Of a stretch of 64,000 nucleotides of DNA, positions 1 to 8,360 are shown in pieces. A program made the position numbers and the translations under genes. The stretch comes from Verrucomicrobiaceae bacterium (GTDB taxonomy: Bacteria; Verrucomicrobiota; Verrucomicrobiia; Verrucomicrobiales; Verrucomicrobiaceae). The notes below the pieces were generated by a model that was not told where the DNA came from, made no database searches, and saw nothing but the letters and a program-made list of their open reading frames with translations. The first letter of the stretch is position 1, and each line of letters starts with the position of its first letter. The stretch covers positions 62,001-126,000 of the forward strand of contig JAEUHM010000026.1 in assembly GCA_016795485.1 (NCBI GenBank), written 5' to 3'.

Positions 1-1980
1 TCTCGGCAAGTAGGCCGCCATGCTCCACTCATCATCCGTTGGCAGTTTGTATTGGTGACTTCCGTCGAGTATCTCTTGCGACTGCTCATGGCTAGTGAGC
101 CATGCTGAAAACGATATGGCTTCGGCGCGAGTGACCGATGCAATAGGGAGATCGAGTTCTGACTCGTTTTCCAATTTCCAGTCTGGTAGTGGAGTTAGCT
201 TGGTTACACGGACAAACTCACGGAAGTCCCTGCGTCTGACTTCATGCGCACCGATCATCGCCTTTCCGAGTGGGACAAACTTCATGCCCAAAGTGTTGGT
301 CCAAGGCTTGCCAAAAATGACGGCACGGATGTTTTTCAGTTTCACCGGGAGAGTGAGCGATGTGCCTTTCTTCAAGTCACCTTTGATGAGTTCTGGCTTG
401 TAGCCGGGGTAGCGCACCTCAAACTCAAACTTGCCTGCTCTCACGCGAGGCAAGGTCAGCGGCGTTTGGCCCAGGGGCGTGTCTCCTTCGTAGACTTGTG
501 CAGGAGAGGGTGTGGACTGCACGATGAGAGATCCGTAGCTTGCTTCTTTGACGCGACACTCCACTGCGGCCCAGCCAGGTTTGAGTGGCGGAGATCCTGA
601 TGGACGTTGTACCGTGACTGGTAGCCAGGAATACTCGAGGTTGAGCGGCAGCCGCTTGTTCTTTCGCTCTAGTGCGGTGATCCAAGAGCAGTAATCATCT
701 GCATCTTGAGCAGGAATGATCACCACATATTGCTGACGTTTGCCCACAGTGATTGGGACGATCTCGCCTTCAAATGAGCGCATTTCAGCCTCAAGGAAGC
801 GATTAAACTGCGCCAGATTGAGCAGCGCATCTGCTACGTGCTCTACTTTCTTGAACGTGAACCACTGCCCGTCCGTACCTCTCCAAGGTTGGCCCGGAGT
901 AGGGTAAAGTGCCATCGCGGGTGGTGAAGTTGCCGCAGTAAATGCTACTCGCCACTCGTGGTCAGTGCGATAGGATGCAATGGCAGCCCCGCAAATGAGA
1001 CTACCGAATGTGAACATTGCAGCGCGACTAACCCAGGTGGTCAATTTGGCAACAAGCGTCAGTGGTCGTGTTTCTGTGACGCTTCTGAGAGCCTCAGCAA
1101 ACTCACCAGCGGTCTGAAAACGCTCGCTCAGGTCTGGAGCACACGCACGGCAGATGACCTGATTGAGGTTCTTCCAGAACGGCATCTCCGTTTCATCTAG
1201 GTTGTCTGGAACTTCAGGAAACTCCATGCGGTCTTTGCCGCTGGTCATTTCGTAGACGACTTTGCCCAGGCTGTAGATGTCTGCTTGGGGTGTGCCAGGG
1301 CCTTCCGGCGGCACAAAGCCCTCGGTGCCAACGAATGAACGCTCGCCAAATCCCGCTACCAGACCGATATCGGCCAGTTTGCATACGCCACCGCAGTAAA
1401 TGATGTTGGATGGCTTGATGTCACGGTGGGTGAGTCCGTGATTGTGCATGTAGTGGAGAGCATCGGCCAGGAAGGAGCCTGCTTCTTGGCAGAAATGAAG
1501 ATCCAGCCGTCCGTGCTGACGGAGATCCGTGCCCAACGTGCGGGGCACATATTCCAGCGGATCATCTACATGTGGGCCATGCCCGACATCGTCCGCCAAC
1601 TCCATGACGCAGTAATAATAGCCGCCTTCATCATTCCAGCCCACATGCAAAATGTGCACCAAGCCTGGGTGACCTCGGGAGATAGGCTCAAACTGCTGGA
1701 TGCCTTGGAACTCGCGGTGGAAGGTCTTGGTCAGCTCAAAATCTTCTCGCCAAACGATCTTCACCGCTCGGAGCGCTCCAGTTACGCTCTCGGCCAGCCA
1801 CACTTCACCGTATGCACCTGAGCCAATCCTTTTGATCAGGCGATAGTCTGGTATGTGCACATGCTGCCGGAGCAGTCCAGTAGACGAAGCAACTGAGCCC
1901 TGCACTCCATTCGCCGCCGTAAGCGTCGTTTGTGGCTCGGCCTCGGCATTATGCATGAGTTCTGGCTCATCTCCTGGCAT
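1..1980 (-). CDS. Ser/Thr protein kinase with PEGA and SUMF1-like C-terminal region (3' end outside window)
   Basis: This is a membrane-anchored Hanks-type kinase, read on the minus strand from ATG 1980 and open to the window edge (660 residues visible). The glycine loop IGSGAYGEV (about 52-60), AVKIVW (Lys about 74), HRDIKPSN (about 185-192) and ADIYSLG mark the kinase domain at about 46-300. The usual DFG reads DIG (KLADIGLVAG) and APE reads PPE, so the activation segment is divergent. A hydrophobic span at about 315-336 is a likely membrane segment. A PEGA-like stretch follows (SPAQVYEGDTPLGQTPL). The visible end starts a SUMF1/formylglycine-enzyme-like domain (NTLGMKFVPLGK, then LPTDDEWSMAAYLP). 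The start is the first ATG after an in-frame TAG near 2044. It lies 133 bp downstream of the FHA gene on the same strand, so a shared transcript is likely. The kinase call is firm. Substrates, and any enzymatic role of the SUMF1 part, are unknown. Confidence 0.9.
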   Translation of the reverse strand, partial: MPGDEPELMHNAEAEPQTTLTAANGVQGSVASSTGLLRQHVHIPDYRLIKRIGSGAYGEVWLAESVTGALRAVKIVWREDFELTKTFHREFQGIQQFEPISRGHPGLVHILHVGWNDEGGYYYCVMELADDVGHGPHVDDPLEYVPRTLGTDLRQHGRLDLHFCQEAGSFLADALHYMHNHGLTHRDIKPSNIIYCGGVCKLADIGLVAGFGERSFVGTEGFVPPEGPGTPQADIYSLGKVVYEMTSGKDRMEFPEVPDNLDETEMPFWKNLNQVICRACAPDLSERFQTAGEFAEALRSVTETRPLTLVAKLTTWVSRAAMFTFGSLICGAAIASYRTDHEWRVAFTAATSPPAMALYPTPGQPWRGTDGQWFTFKKVEHVADALLNLAQFNRFLEAEMRSFEGEIVPITVGKRQQYVVIIPAQDADDYCSWITALERKNKRLPLNLEYSWLPVTVQRPSGSPPLKPGWAAVECRVKEASYGSLIVQSTPSPAQVYEGDTPLGQTPLTLPRVRAGKFEFEVRYPGYKPELIKGDLKKGTSLTLPVKLKNIRAVIFGKPWTNTLGMKFVPLGKAMIGAHEVRRRDFREFVRVTKLTPLPDWKLENESELDLPIASVTRAEAISFSAWLTSHEQSQEILDGSHQYKLPTDDEWSMAAYLPR

Positions 1981-2113
1981 CTCATGAACGTAGACGGAAA
2001 CCTCCGGAATGACAATTACCAACCATAGCCCGGAGCAAAGAACCTACTCGATGGCTCCGAGCGGCAAAGTCATGATGGATCGATCGTATCGGGAGATGTG
2101 CCTCACATCGAGA

Positions 2114-3664
2114 TCAGAAATCGAGTGCCAAACCAAGAGGGCGGAACTTGAGATCGAAGTCGTTGAACTGGCGGCGCCAAATCTCGTCTAGAAGAGTGCC
2201 ACCGGGGAGCATCGCACGAAATTGAAGCCCGGAGCGACTCTTGGCGACCTTCGCGTCTGCTACGGTTCCCAGTGACATGAGACGTCCGGCCATGTAGTCG
2301 ACATCTTTGGACCACTCTTCGAACAGGCCCACTTTCAGATGCTCTTCCACAGGCAGAATGACCGCCCCAACTGGCATAGCTTCGAAGTCGACAGTCACCA
2401 GCGGTGCAGCAGTGAGTGGGCTGCGAGCAGCCTCAGCTCCTGTATCCGCCAGGACGCTTGTGCGGACAGAACTCATAAAATCACCACCCCAGGTTTTGGC
2501 CATGGCTGTGATGCCAGTGGGGCGCTTTACCCTGCTCGCTATCTCAAAATGCGCGCTCAGCTTTTCTGCAGACACGTCCGTAACGATGAGGTTGCCTGCC
2601 GAGACCTCTACGATGTGACGCATTTGCCCGGTGGCTGTTTTAAGGCGCATGGCGTTCAAGCCATTCAGTGTGAGGGGTTGAAGCATCGAGTCTCCTACGT
2701 CTTTGAGCACCTCCGTGAGGGTTGGGCGACCTTTGAGAGTCAAGATGACCATTCGGGACGATGGAAGCGCTGCATCGATCAACGACAGTCGCTCCACGTC
2801 CCCTACATTTTGAACGATGGGGCTAAGCGCGCGTATGAGCTGCTTTTCTACGCGTTGCTTCACCCAAGGGCTTTGGGTTTTGGTCATGAAGTCGGCCAGA
2901 GCGATGCTGGCGAACGTCTCCGGCGGCAGGGTGGCCACGAGTTGGACAGCTTTGAAATGGTCTTCCATCTCAGGGGGAAGTGCCTTCGGCTGCACCAAAT
3001 CAATGACGGGCTCCTGCCCAGCACGCCAGACTTTGATTTGTTCAACGAGCAAGGGGCCGTTTTCCCACCAAGCGTAGATCAATGCAATGGCGATCACCGC
3101 CACCCATGTCATTGAAAGCGTACGCACGGCACTTGGCTCAGCATAGGCGCGTTGCTTGGCTCTTTGTTGGGCCTCATACGCGACTTGCTCTTCGTTGATC
3201 GGAGAAGTGTCATCCGCAGAAAGACTGGAGACTGAGATGGAATCGTAATCGGTGGGAAGTTCCCCACCGTCAGCCACCATCGTGCCCCCTCCAGGTCTGA
3301 GGACCTCCTCAATGGCGGAGGAACTCGCCTGGAAAGGGGTCGATGGCTTTGTCTCAAGGAACACAGGATCTTCTTCCCCGGGTTTGTCGTCCATGTAGAG
3401 TAGGGCTAGGTCTCCTGCATGGATCACATCGCCGTCCTTGAGCCAAACTTCTTGCACGGGTTGCCCGTTGACATGGGTCCTACCACCCTCATCGACGTTC
3501 TGGATCATGTAACGTCCTCCATTCTCTACGAGAGTGAACTGGTGGGCCGCCACAACGAATGGCGCACGTATCGGGATGTGGCTACCGGGATCGGAGCCCA
3601 CAGTTACGGCACTGCCGCGAATGCGGATGCCGTGGCGCTGGTCGAGAGTCTTGAGATAGGGCAT
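2114..3664 (-). CDS. FHA-domain single-pass membrane protein
   Basis: A 516-residue protein. The N-terminal 95 residues look like a forkhead-associated domain, a phosphothreonine-binding module (VGSDPGSHI, then GGRTHVNGQPV and LKDGDVIHAGDLALLY). An acidic, low-complexity linker follows (about 96-180), then one hydrophobic segment at about 186-200 (TWVAVIAIALIYAWW). A C-terminal region of some 310 residues has no family I recognise. The inferred topology is a cytoplasmic FHA domain with the large C-terminal part outside the inner membrane. The next gene on the same strand is a Ser/Thr kinase, so the FHA domain plausibly binds a site phosphorylated by that kinase, but this is inference from proximity. 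ATG 3664 has no clear Shine-Dalgarno. A good promoter match lies about 20 bp upstream. Confidence 0.85.
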   Translation of the reverse strand: MPYLKTLDQRHGIRIRGSAVTVGSDPGSHIPIRAPFVVAAHQFTLVENGGRYMIQNVDEGGRTHVNGQPVQEVWLKDGDVIHAGDLALLYMDDKPGEEDPVFLETKPSTPFQASSSAIEEVLRPGGGTMVADGGELPTDYDSISVSSLSADDTSPINEEQVAYEAQQRAKQRAYAEPSAVRTLSMTWVAVIAIALIYAWWENGPLLVEQIKVWRAGQEPVIDLVQPKALPPEMEDHFKAVQLVATLPPETFASIALADFMTKTQSPWVKQRVEKQLIRALSPIVQNVGDVERLSLIDAALPSSRMVILTLKGRPTLTEVLKDVGDSMLQPLTLNGLNAMRLKTATGQMRHIVEVSAGNLIVTDVSAEKLSAHFEIASRVKRPTGITAMAKTWGGDFMSSVRTSVLADTGAEAARSPLTAAPLVTVDFEAMPVGAVILPVEEHLKVGLFEEWSKDVDYMAGRLMSLGTVADAKVAKSRSGLQFRAMLPGGTLLDEIWRRQFNDFDLKFRPLGLALDF

Positions 3665-3685
3665 GCTGATGGGAAGGTTATTGAA

Positions 3686-3713
3686 ATTATAATATTTGCT
3701 TTATTTTTTGCAA
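3686..3713 (-). promoter_or_regulatory. Sigma-70-like promoter for the FHA/kinase genes
   Basis: In a very AT-rich stretch, the minus strand reads TTGCAA (3713-3708), a 16-bp spacer, then a perfect TATAAT (3691-3686). The ATG of the FHA gene begins at 3664, so the leader would be about 15 nt. It is called from the consensus match and position only. Confidence 0.5.
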
Positions 3714-3835
3714 GCGCCGATTTTTCCCTAGGTGATTATCAAGAGACCTGAACGGCTATTTTGTGCCTGTGCGGTCTCGTGCTTTACTTGCAACTTCCCC
3801 TACCGAGTTGGGTTTCTGCCCAGCGTTCCCCCAAA

Positions 3836-5842
3836 ATGAAGAAGCTACTCCTCATTCTCTCAGCTTTTGCCGTCGTGACCGTTATTGGTGGGCGGCTCCT
3901 CCGGGCCCAGCAAGCCAACTCGCAACTCCGGAGTAAGTTTGATGCGTTTGACTCCAACAAGGATGGGGTTCTAACGTCTTCTGAGGTGCCCTCGAAGCTG
4001 TTTGCCAGCCTGGATCTCGACAATGATGGCCGCGTACCGCCCAAAGAAGCGCTTCAGGCAGTCAGGAAAATGGGTGAAGGCGCGACAAACGAGTCCCCAG
4101 CCGCGTCAAAGGAGCCCGGGCCGTTGCCTCCGGCCATTCGCAAGCCTGGGGAGATGGGCATAGGCCGCCTGGTCGAAGATGTGACCATGACCGACCTCGA
4201 AGGTAAGTCGTTGAAAATGAGCGCGTTAGCCAAAAAGGGGAAGGGATTGGTCGTGGCATACACGAGCGCTACTTGTCCTGTCAGTAAGCGATACCTTCCC
4301 GTGCTCGTCAGACTTGCAGATGACCTTGCGCGTCAGGGAATCGCTCTCGTCCTCGTCAATCCGCTGGCCAGCGATAGTGCGGAGCAGATTCGTGCCCAAC
4401 TGGGAAATCTGAAGAGCAGTTCAACTGTCCCCTATATAAGAGACACCTCCTATCAGTTGAGTCGGGCCCTTGAGGCGACCACTACTACTGAGGTCTTCTT
4501 TATCGATTCGACTCGGACCTTGGTGTACCGGGGAGCACTTGATGATCAATATGGCGTCAACTACAGCCTGGATGCCCCAAGGCAGCGCTACTTGCAGGAG
4601 GCGATTCGGGATCATCTGGCTGGTCGCATGCCATTGATTGCCGCTACGGAAGCACCTGGTTGTGAGCTGGACGTGCCAACTGCGGCAAAGTCGCTGCCGG
4701 CCACTGCAATTACTTACCATCAACACGTCTCCCGCATCCTTCAGCAAAACTGTGTGGAATGCCACCACGATGGTGGGATGGCCCCTTTCTCGCTGGATGA
4801 GCCCACCGAAGTGATTGATCGGGCGAAGACTATCCTCAGGGTCGTGAGCGATGGGACCATGCCACCCTGGTTTGCCGATGAGGAAACGGCAAAGAAGCAC
4901 AACATCGCCTACTCCAACGATCGCAGTTTGAGCAAAGCCGACCGAGAGAGCTTGGTGACTTGGCTGCGTTCCACCGACAAGCCCCTTGGTCCCTTGAGCG
5001 ATGCGCCTGTGCCGCTCAGCTTTGACAGTTCGGGATGGACTCACGGAGCACCTGATTTGGTGGTGGGATTTGCCAAACCACAACGAGTCAAGGCCGAGGG
5101 TAAGATGCCCTACGCCAATGTCACTGTGGAAACCGGTATCACTGAGGACAAATGGCTCCAGGGGTATCAAATCCTGCCTGGAGCGAAGGAAGTCGTGCAT
5201 CACGCGCTCGTCTTCGTCATCGATCCAGCCAAAGGGCGCGTCGAAAACTTCCGCGAGCAGGACGGCTTCTTCGCTGCCTATGTTCCAGGTGGTGGGACTG
5301 AACGGCTACCTGCTGGATTTGCCAAAAAGCTGCCCGCCGGAGCTCGCCTTCGATTTCAGATGCACTACACGCCTAATGGCACAGCCACAGACGACCTCAC
5401 ACGCATCGGGTTCTACTTTGCCACCCAACCTCCGGTCAATGAGGTCCATGTGGCTTCCGTCGTGAATACGCGGTTTGCCATACCGGCAGGTGTGGCTAAC
5501 CACGAGGTCATCGCCCAGCGCTCAATACCATCGGATGTTCATGTCATGAGCTTCCTGCCGCACATGCACGTGAGGGGAAAGGCATTCCGATACGAAGTAG
5601 ACGCAGCCGAGGGCACCCGCACACTGCTCGATATTCCCCGCTATGATTTTAACTGGCAACTACAGTATAATCTGAGCCAACCGCTCCTGCTCAAGAAGGG
5701 AACCAAGCTACGTGGCATCGCACATTACGACAACAGCAGCGCCAACCCAGCCAATCCGGACCCCAGCAAGATCGTGAAGTGGGGTCCGCAGACGGAGGAC
5801 GAGATGATGATCGGCTACATCACTTACTACCTGCCATTGTGA
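3836..5842 (+). CDS. Secreted EF-hand / redoxin / CxxCH / copper type II monooxygenase-like fusion
   Basis: A 668-residue exported protein starting at ATG 3836. The in-frame codons upstream do not look like a leader, whereas MKKLLLILSAFAVV does. Domains in order: two EF-hand loops (D39-E50 and D60-E71, with DxNxDG and DxDNDG cores); a thioredoxin-like redoxin domain with SATCPVSKRYLP (Cys147); a CVECH site (Cys306, Cys309, His310) followed by MPPWF, as in cytochrome-like domains of planctomycetes and verrucomicrobia; and a C-terminal PHM/DBH-like copper-dependent monooxygenase region. The expected copper ligands are present: His-His at 455-456, HMH at 576-578 and Met at 657-658. It probably acts outside the cytoplasm as a redox or oxygenase enzyme, with unknown substrate. 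It is divergent from the FHA gene and convergent with the following pair. Confidence 0.85.
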   Translation: MKKLLLILSAFAVVTVIGGRLLRAQQANSQLRSKFDAFDSNKDGVLTSSEVPSKLFASLDLDNDGRVPPKEALQAVRKMGEGATNESPAASKEPGPLPPAIRKPGEMGIGRLVEDVTMTDLEGKSLKMSALAKKGKGLVVAYTSATCPVSKRYLPVLVRLADDLARQGIALVLVNPLASDSAEQIRAQLGNLKSSSTVPYIRDTSYQLSRALEATTTTEVFFIDSTRTLVYRGALDDQYGVNYSLDAPRQRYLQEAIRDHLAGRMPLIAATEAPGCELDVPTAAKSLPATAITYHQHVSRILQQNCVECHHDGGMAPFSLDEPTEVIDRAKTILRVVSDGTMPPWFADEETAKKHNIAYSNDRSLSKADRESLVTWLRSTDKPLGPLSDAPVPLSFDSSGWTHGAPDLVVGFAKPQRVKAEGKMPYANVTVETGITEDKWLQGYQILPGAKEVVHHALVFVIDPAKGRVENFREQDGFFAAYVPGGGTERLPAGFAKKLPAGARLRFQMHYTPNGTATDDLTRIGFYFATQPPVNEVHVASVVNTRFAIPAGVANHEVIAQRSIPSDVHVMSFLPHMHVRGKAFRYEVDAAEGTRTLLDIPRYDFNWQLQYNLSQPLLLKKGTKLRGIAHYDNSSANPANPDPSKIVKWGPQTEDEMMIGYITYYLPL

Positions 5843-5885
5843 GCAATGTTTGACTCAGGAAGCGAGGATGTCAGCTGTCGCACTC

Positions 5886-6590
5886 TCAATTGCCTTTTGC
5901 CGCGACCTTTTGTGCGTGAACCGCCTCACAGATCATCCGCAGTGAGGCTTCCAGATTACCATCTGCAGTTTTGAACGCATCCGCATCAATCGTTAGAGGG
6001 GCGCCCAGCACTACCAGCGGTGCTCCGTACTGAGGGCACTGGATCGCTTGCTCCAGGCTCAGTCCACCTACTGCTTGCACCGGTATATTGACGGCATTGA
6101 CCACTTCACGCAGTTGATCAAGCGGACTTGGCATGCGTAAGCCCGCAGCAGCGATTCCTCGGCGCTCATCGTAGCCGATGTGGTGGATGATGTAGTCACA
6201 CCCGAGGTCCTCCAGAAACTTTGCCCCTGCGATCATGTCAGGACACACCATGTTGTCCCCCATGACTTTGCAGCCGAAGTCCGCCCCGGCTTTTACTACG
6301 CACTTGATCGTTTCCGCATGTGCTCGAGCCATCACCACTACATGGGTTGCCCCTGCTTTGGCCATCATTTCAGCCTCTAGGTAGCCGCCGTCCATGGTCT
6401 TGAGATCAGCCACGATGGGCGTGGATGGGAAAGCTTTTCGTAGCGCGCGCACACCATGCAGTCCTTCTGCTAGGATCAGAGGCGTCCCAGCTTCCAGCCA
6501 GTCCACACCTGCACGCATCGCAATAGCGGCGGTCTCAAGGGCTTCATCAATGTTGGTAAGGTCGAGTGAGATTTGAACAATAGGTTTCAT
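5886..6590 (-). CDS. 3-hexulose-6-phosphate synthase / 3-keto-L-gulonate-6-phosphate decarboxylase family protein
   Basis: A 234-residue TIM-barrel enzyme of the orotidine-5-phosphate decarboxylase suprafamily. The signature D-x-K-x-x-D is Asp62, Lys64, Asp67 in VADLKTMDGG, closer to the hexulose-phosphate synthase form (DLKTMDAG) than to UlaD. Further family marks are VQISLDLTN, HHIGYDERRG and VQAVGGLS. Members either condense formaldehyde with ribulose 5-phosphate (or reverse this) or decarboxylate 3-keto-gulonate 6-phosphate; the sequence alone does not decide. ATG 6590 overlaps the stop of the upstream nitrilase gene by four bases (ATGA), indicating translational coupling. No phosphohexulose isomerase gene is seen nearby, which weakens a classical RuMP role. 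Confidence 0.8.
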   Translation of the reverse strand: MKPIVQISLDLTNIDEALETAAIAMRAGVDWLEAGTPLILAEGLHGVRALRKAFPSTPIVADLKTMDGGYLEAEMMAKAGATHVVVMARAHAETIKCVVKAGADFGCKVMGDNMVCPDMIAGAKFLEDLGCDYIIHHIGYDERRGIAAAGLRMPSPLDQLREVVNAVNIPVQAVGGLSLEQAIQCPQYGAPLVVLGAPLTIDADAFKTADGNLEASLRMICEAVHAQKVAAKGN

Positions 6591-7420
6591 TTTTTCAGGG
6601 CTTGTTCGATGTAAGGAGCAAACTCGCTCCAACTCCAGGCACTTTTTGACATTCCCCAAGCGCTGTCGCGTGGAGCCTGCGGGTCGATCTCGACCGTGAG
6701 AAAATCTTCCACGTGCCTCCGTGTTCTCACCAAGAGCTCCCCACTCGGATCAATCACATACGAGTCACCATAACCAATGCCTTCGGTGCGTGAGATCCCC
6801 GACTTCGAGGCATCCAGTACCACGTTGTTCGCCCTCACAAAGTAAACAGAGTTCTCAATGGCACGCGCTGTGTGGTCCGCTCGCACCTTGGTGAAATGCG
6901 CCAGCAGTCCCTTGTCTGCGATGTAGTTGAAGTGAGGAGCAATGATCAATCTCGCGCCTTTGAGCGCCAAAATGCGTGCGGGCTCGATGTAGCCACCGTC
7001 CGCACAGATCAGAATGCCAAACTTTACTCCGTCACGCTCAAAAATGGGGAACTCACGCCCTTGACGATGAAATTTCATGTAGGCAGCGCACTTGCTGTAG
7101 GTACCAAGCAAGTGTCTGCGGTGTGCTACCAGGGCTGTATTGTAGAGATCATTGCCGCGGATTTCGTTAAACCCCACCACAAGAGTTGGGTCCACATTTG
7201 CGGTCAAATCCAGCACCCTGGCAATCTGTTCTGAGCCCAGAGCGATGGCGCCTGCACGTGCTGCGTCCTCTGTATTTGGGTATCCTGTGAGAAAACACTC
7301 TGGAAACGAAACAATTGCCACCTTCTCCTCATGTGCCCGCACTAAGCCCTCCTTCACCCTCGCCAGATTGTGCTCAAACTCTCCTGCCCAGGACTCAAAC
7401 TGACAGTGCGCGATCTTCAT
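6587..7420 (-). CDS. Carbon-nitrogen hydrolase (nitrilase superfamily)
   Basis: A 277-residue cytoplasmic hydrolase with the nitrilase-superfamily triad: Glu41 in SFPECFLTGYP, Lys110 in GTYSKCAAYMKFH and Cys139 in GILICADGGYIEPAR. These enzymes cleave C-N bonds in amides, carbamoyl groups or nitriles through a cysteine thioester. Length and motif spacing fit the amidase/N-carbamoylase-like branches, but the substrate cannot be read. ATG 7420 gives the conserved MKIAHCQ start; an upstream in-frame TTG at 7432 is less convincing. The stop overlaps the start of the hexulose-phosphate-synthase-like gene by four bases, so the two are probably made together. Confidence 0.88.
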   Translation of the reverse strand: MKIAHCQFESWAGEFEHNLARVKEGLVRAHEEKVAIVSFPECFLTGYPNTEDAARAGAIALGSEQIARVLDLTANVDPTLVVGFNEIRGNDLYNTALVAHRRHLLGTYSKCAAYMKFHRQGREFPIFERDGVKFGILICADGGYIEPARILALKGARLIIAPHFNYIADKGLLAHFTKVRADHTARAIENSVYFVRANNVVLDASKSGISRTEGIGYGDSYVIDPSGELLVRTRRHVEDFLTVEIDPQAPRDSAWGMSKSAWSWSEFAPYIEQALKK

Positions 7421-7616
7421 TCCCAGAGTCAAAAGAGAAAACAGGGTTCAGGAAAGTGAAAAGGCAATAGGAGTGCGCATAATCCACGCGGGAGCGAACT
7501 ACAAAGGTCTATTCCAAGCGCCCAATCGGTGGTGAGTGGATTTGAGCCGATTCCTGTAGCGGGTGGGATATTTGGTCTTGTGCTTGCACCCATCCGCTAA
7601 TTAAACTGCACGGGTT

Positions 7617-8327
7617 ATGGCTAATTACTTCTCCCCAACTGTTGTCGTGCGCATTGTCGCCGCATTGGTCTTGCTGACTTCATTCACGTCCTGCTTTAGC
7701 CCGCAACCGGTCGATGCTGCGTTCAAAGCGAACCGAAAACAACGAGTAGCAGTGGTGACAATGGAGGCACCAAAGGCCTCGGTTCATCATCTGGGTGGGC
7801 AGGGGATACTTGATATGGCATTGAATCAAGCCTTTGCCTCCAAGACTAGGAAGCGGCTGGAGGATTATCCGTCACAAGCAAAGTTGGACGAAGTTGGCCG
7901 TCAGATGGTGGCAAAACTGCGCTCTAACGGCTATCAGGCAGATTTGATGGCTGATCATCCAAAACTAAAGGACTTTGCTCCGATCATCGCCAAGCCGAGC
8001 GACAAAAAGCCAATCCCAGGGCGCGGCACGTATTTGCAGAGTTATGATGCAGTGATCTACATCGCGATGCCTATCGTTGGACAAGTGCAGATGGTCTACG
8101 GCTTCATTCCGTTGTCTGACCGCAACGCCGCTGCGGTTATCAACGGTTCTATGTTTGAAACCCGTACCCAAAAGAGGATTTGGAGATCACCATTGGGAAA
8201 TCCGGCCACGAATAATGTCGATGTCACTGGCGATGGCTCGAACATCGACAACGTCTTCCAAGCGATCGACCGAGCGCTTCAGGCATCAAGTACCACAGTT
8301 ATGGGTCACTTCTTCACGGGATTCTGA
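7617..8327 (+). CDS. Putative exported lipoprotein of unknown function
   Basis: A 236-residue protein with an N-terminal hydrophobic segment (VVVRIVAALVLLTSF) followed by TSC, a weak lipobox with the acceptor Cys at about residue 26. The rest is soluble and has no family I recognise. It contains a long basic region (FKANRKQRVAVV), the phrase YDAVIYIAMPIVGQVQMVYG, and a Gly-Asp rich stretch near the end. It is divergent from the nitrilase pair and convergent with the dehydrogenase gene, so context gives no function. Reading-frame integrity, the leader and codon use support a real gene. Confidence 0.7.
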   Translation: MANYFSPTVVVRIVAALVLLTSFTSCFSPQPVDAAFKANRKQRVAVVTMEAPKASVHHLGGQGILDMALNQAFASKTRKRLEDYPSQAKLDEVGRQMVAKLRSNGYQADLMADHPKLKDFAPIIAKPSDKKPIPGRGTYLQSYDAVIYIAMPIVGQVQMVYGFIPLSDRNAAAVINGSMFETRTQKRIWRSPLGNPATNNVDVTGDGSNIDNVFQAIDRALQASSTTVMGHFFTGF

Positions 8328-8360
8328 GAATCTCCGTGGATTAGCTGATTCCGCTGCTAC

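Noticed and set aside
2339-3115. 258-codon open frame antisense to the FHA gene
   Set aside because: Overlaps a gene with a clear FHA domain and shows no domain of its own.
4421-5203. 260-codon minus-strand open frame inside the copper monooxygenase gene
   Set aside because: All domain evidence is on the plus strand.
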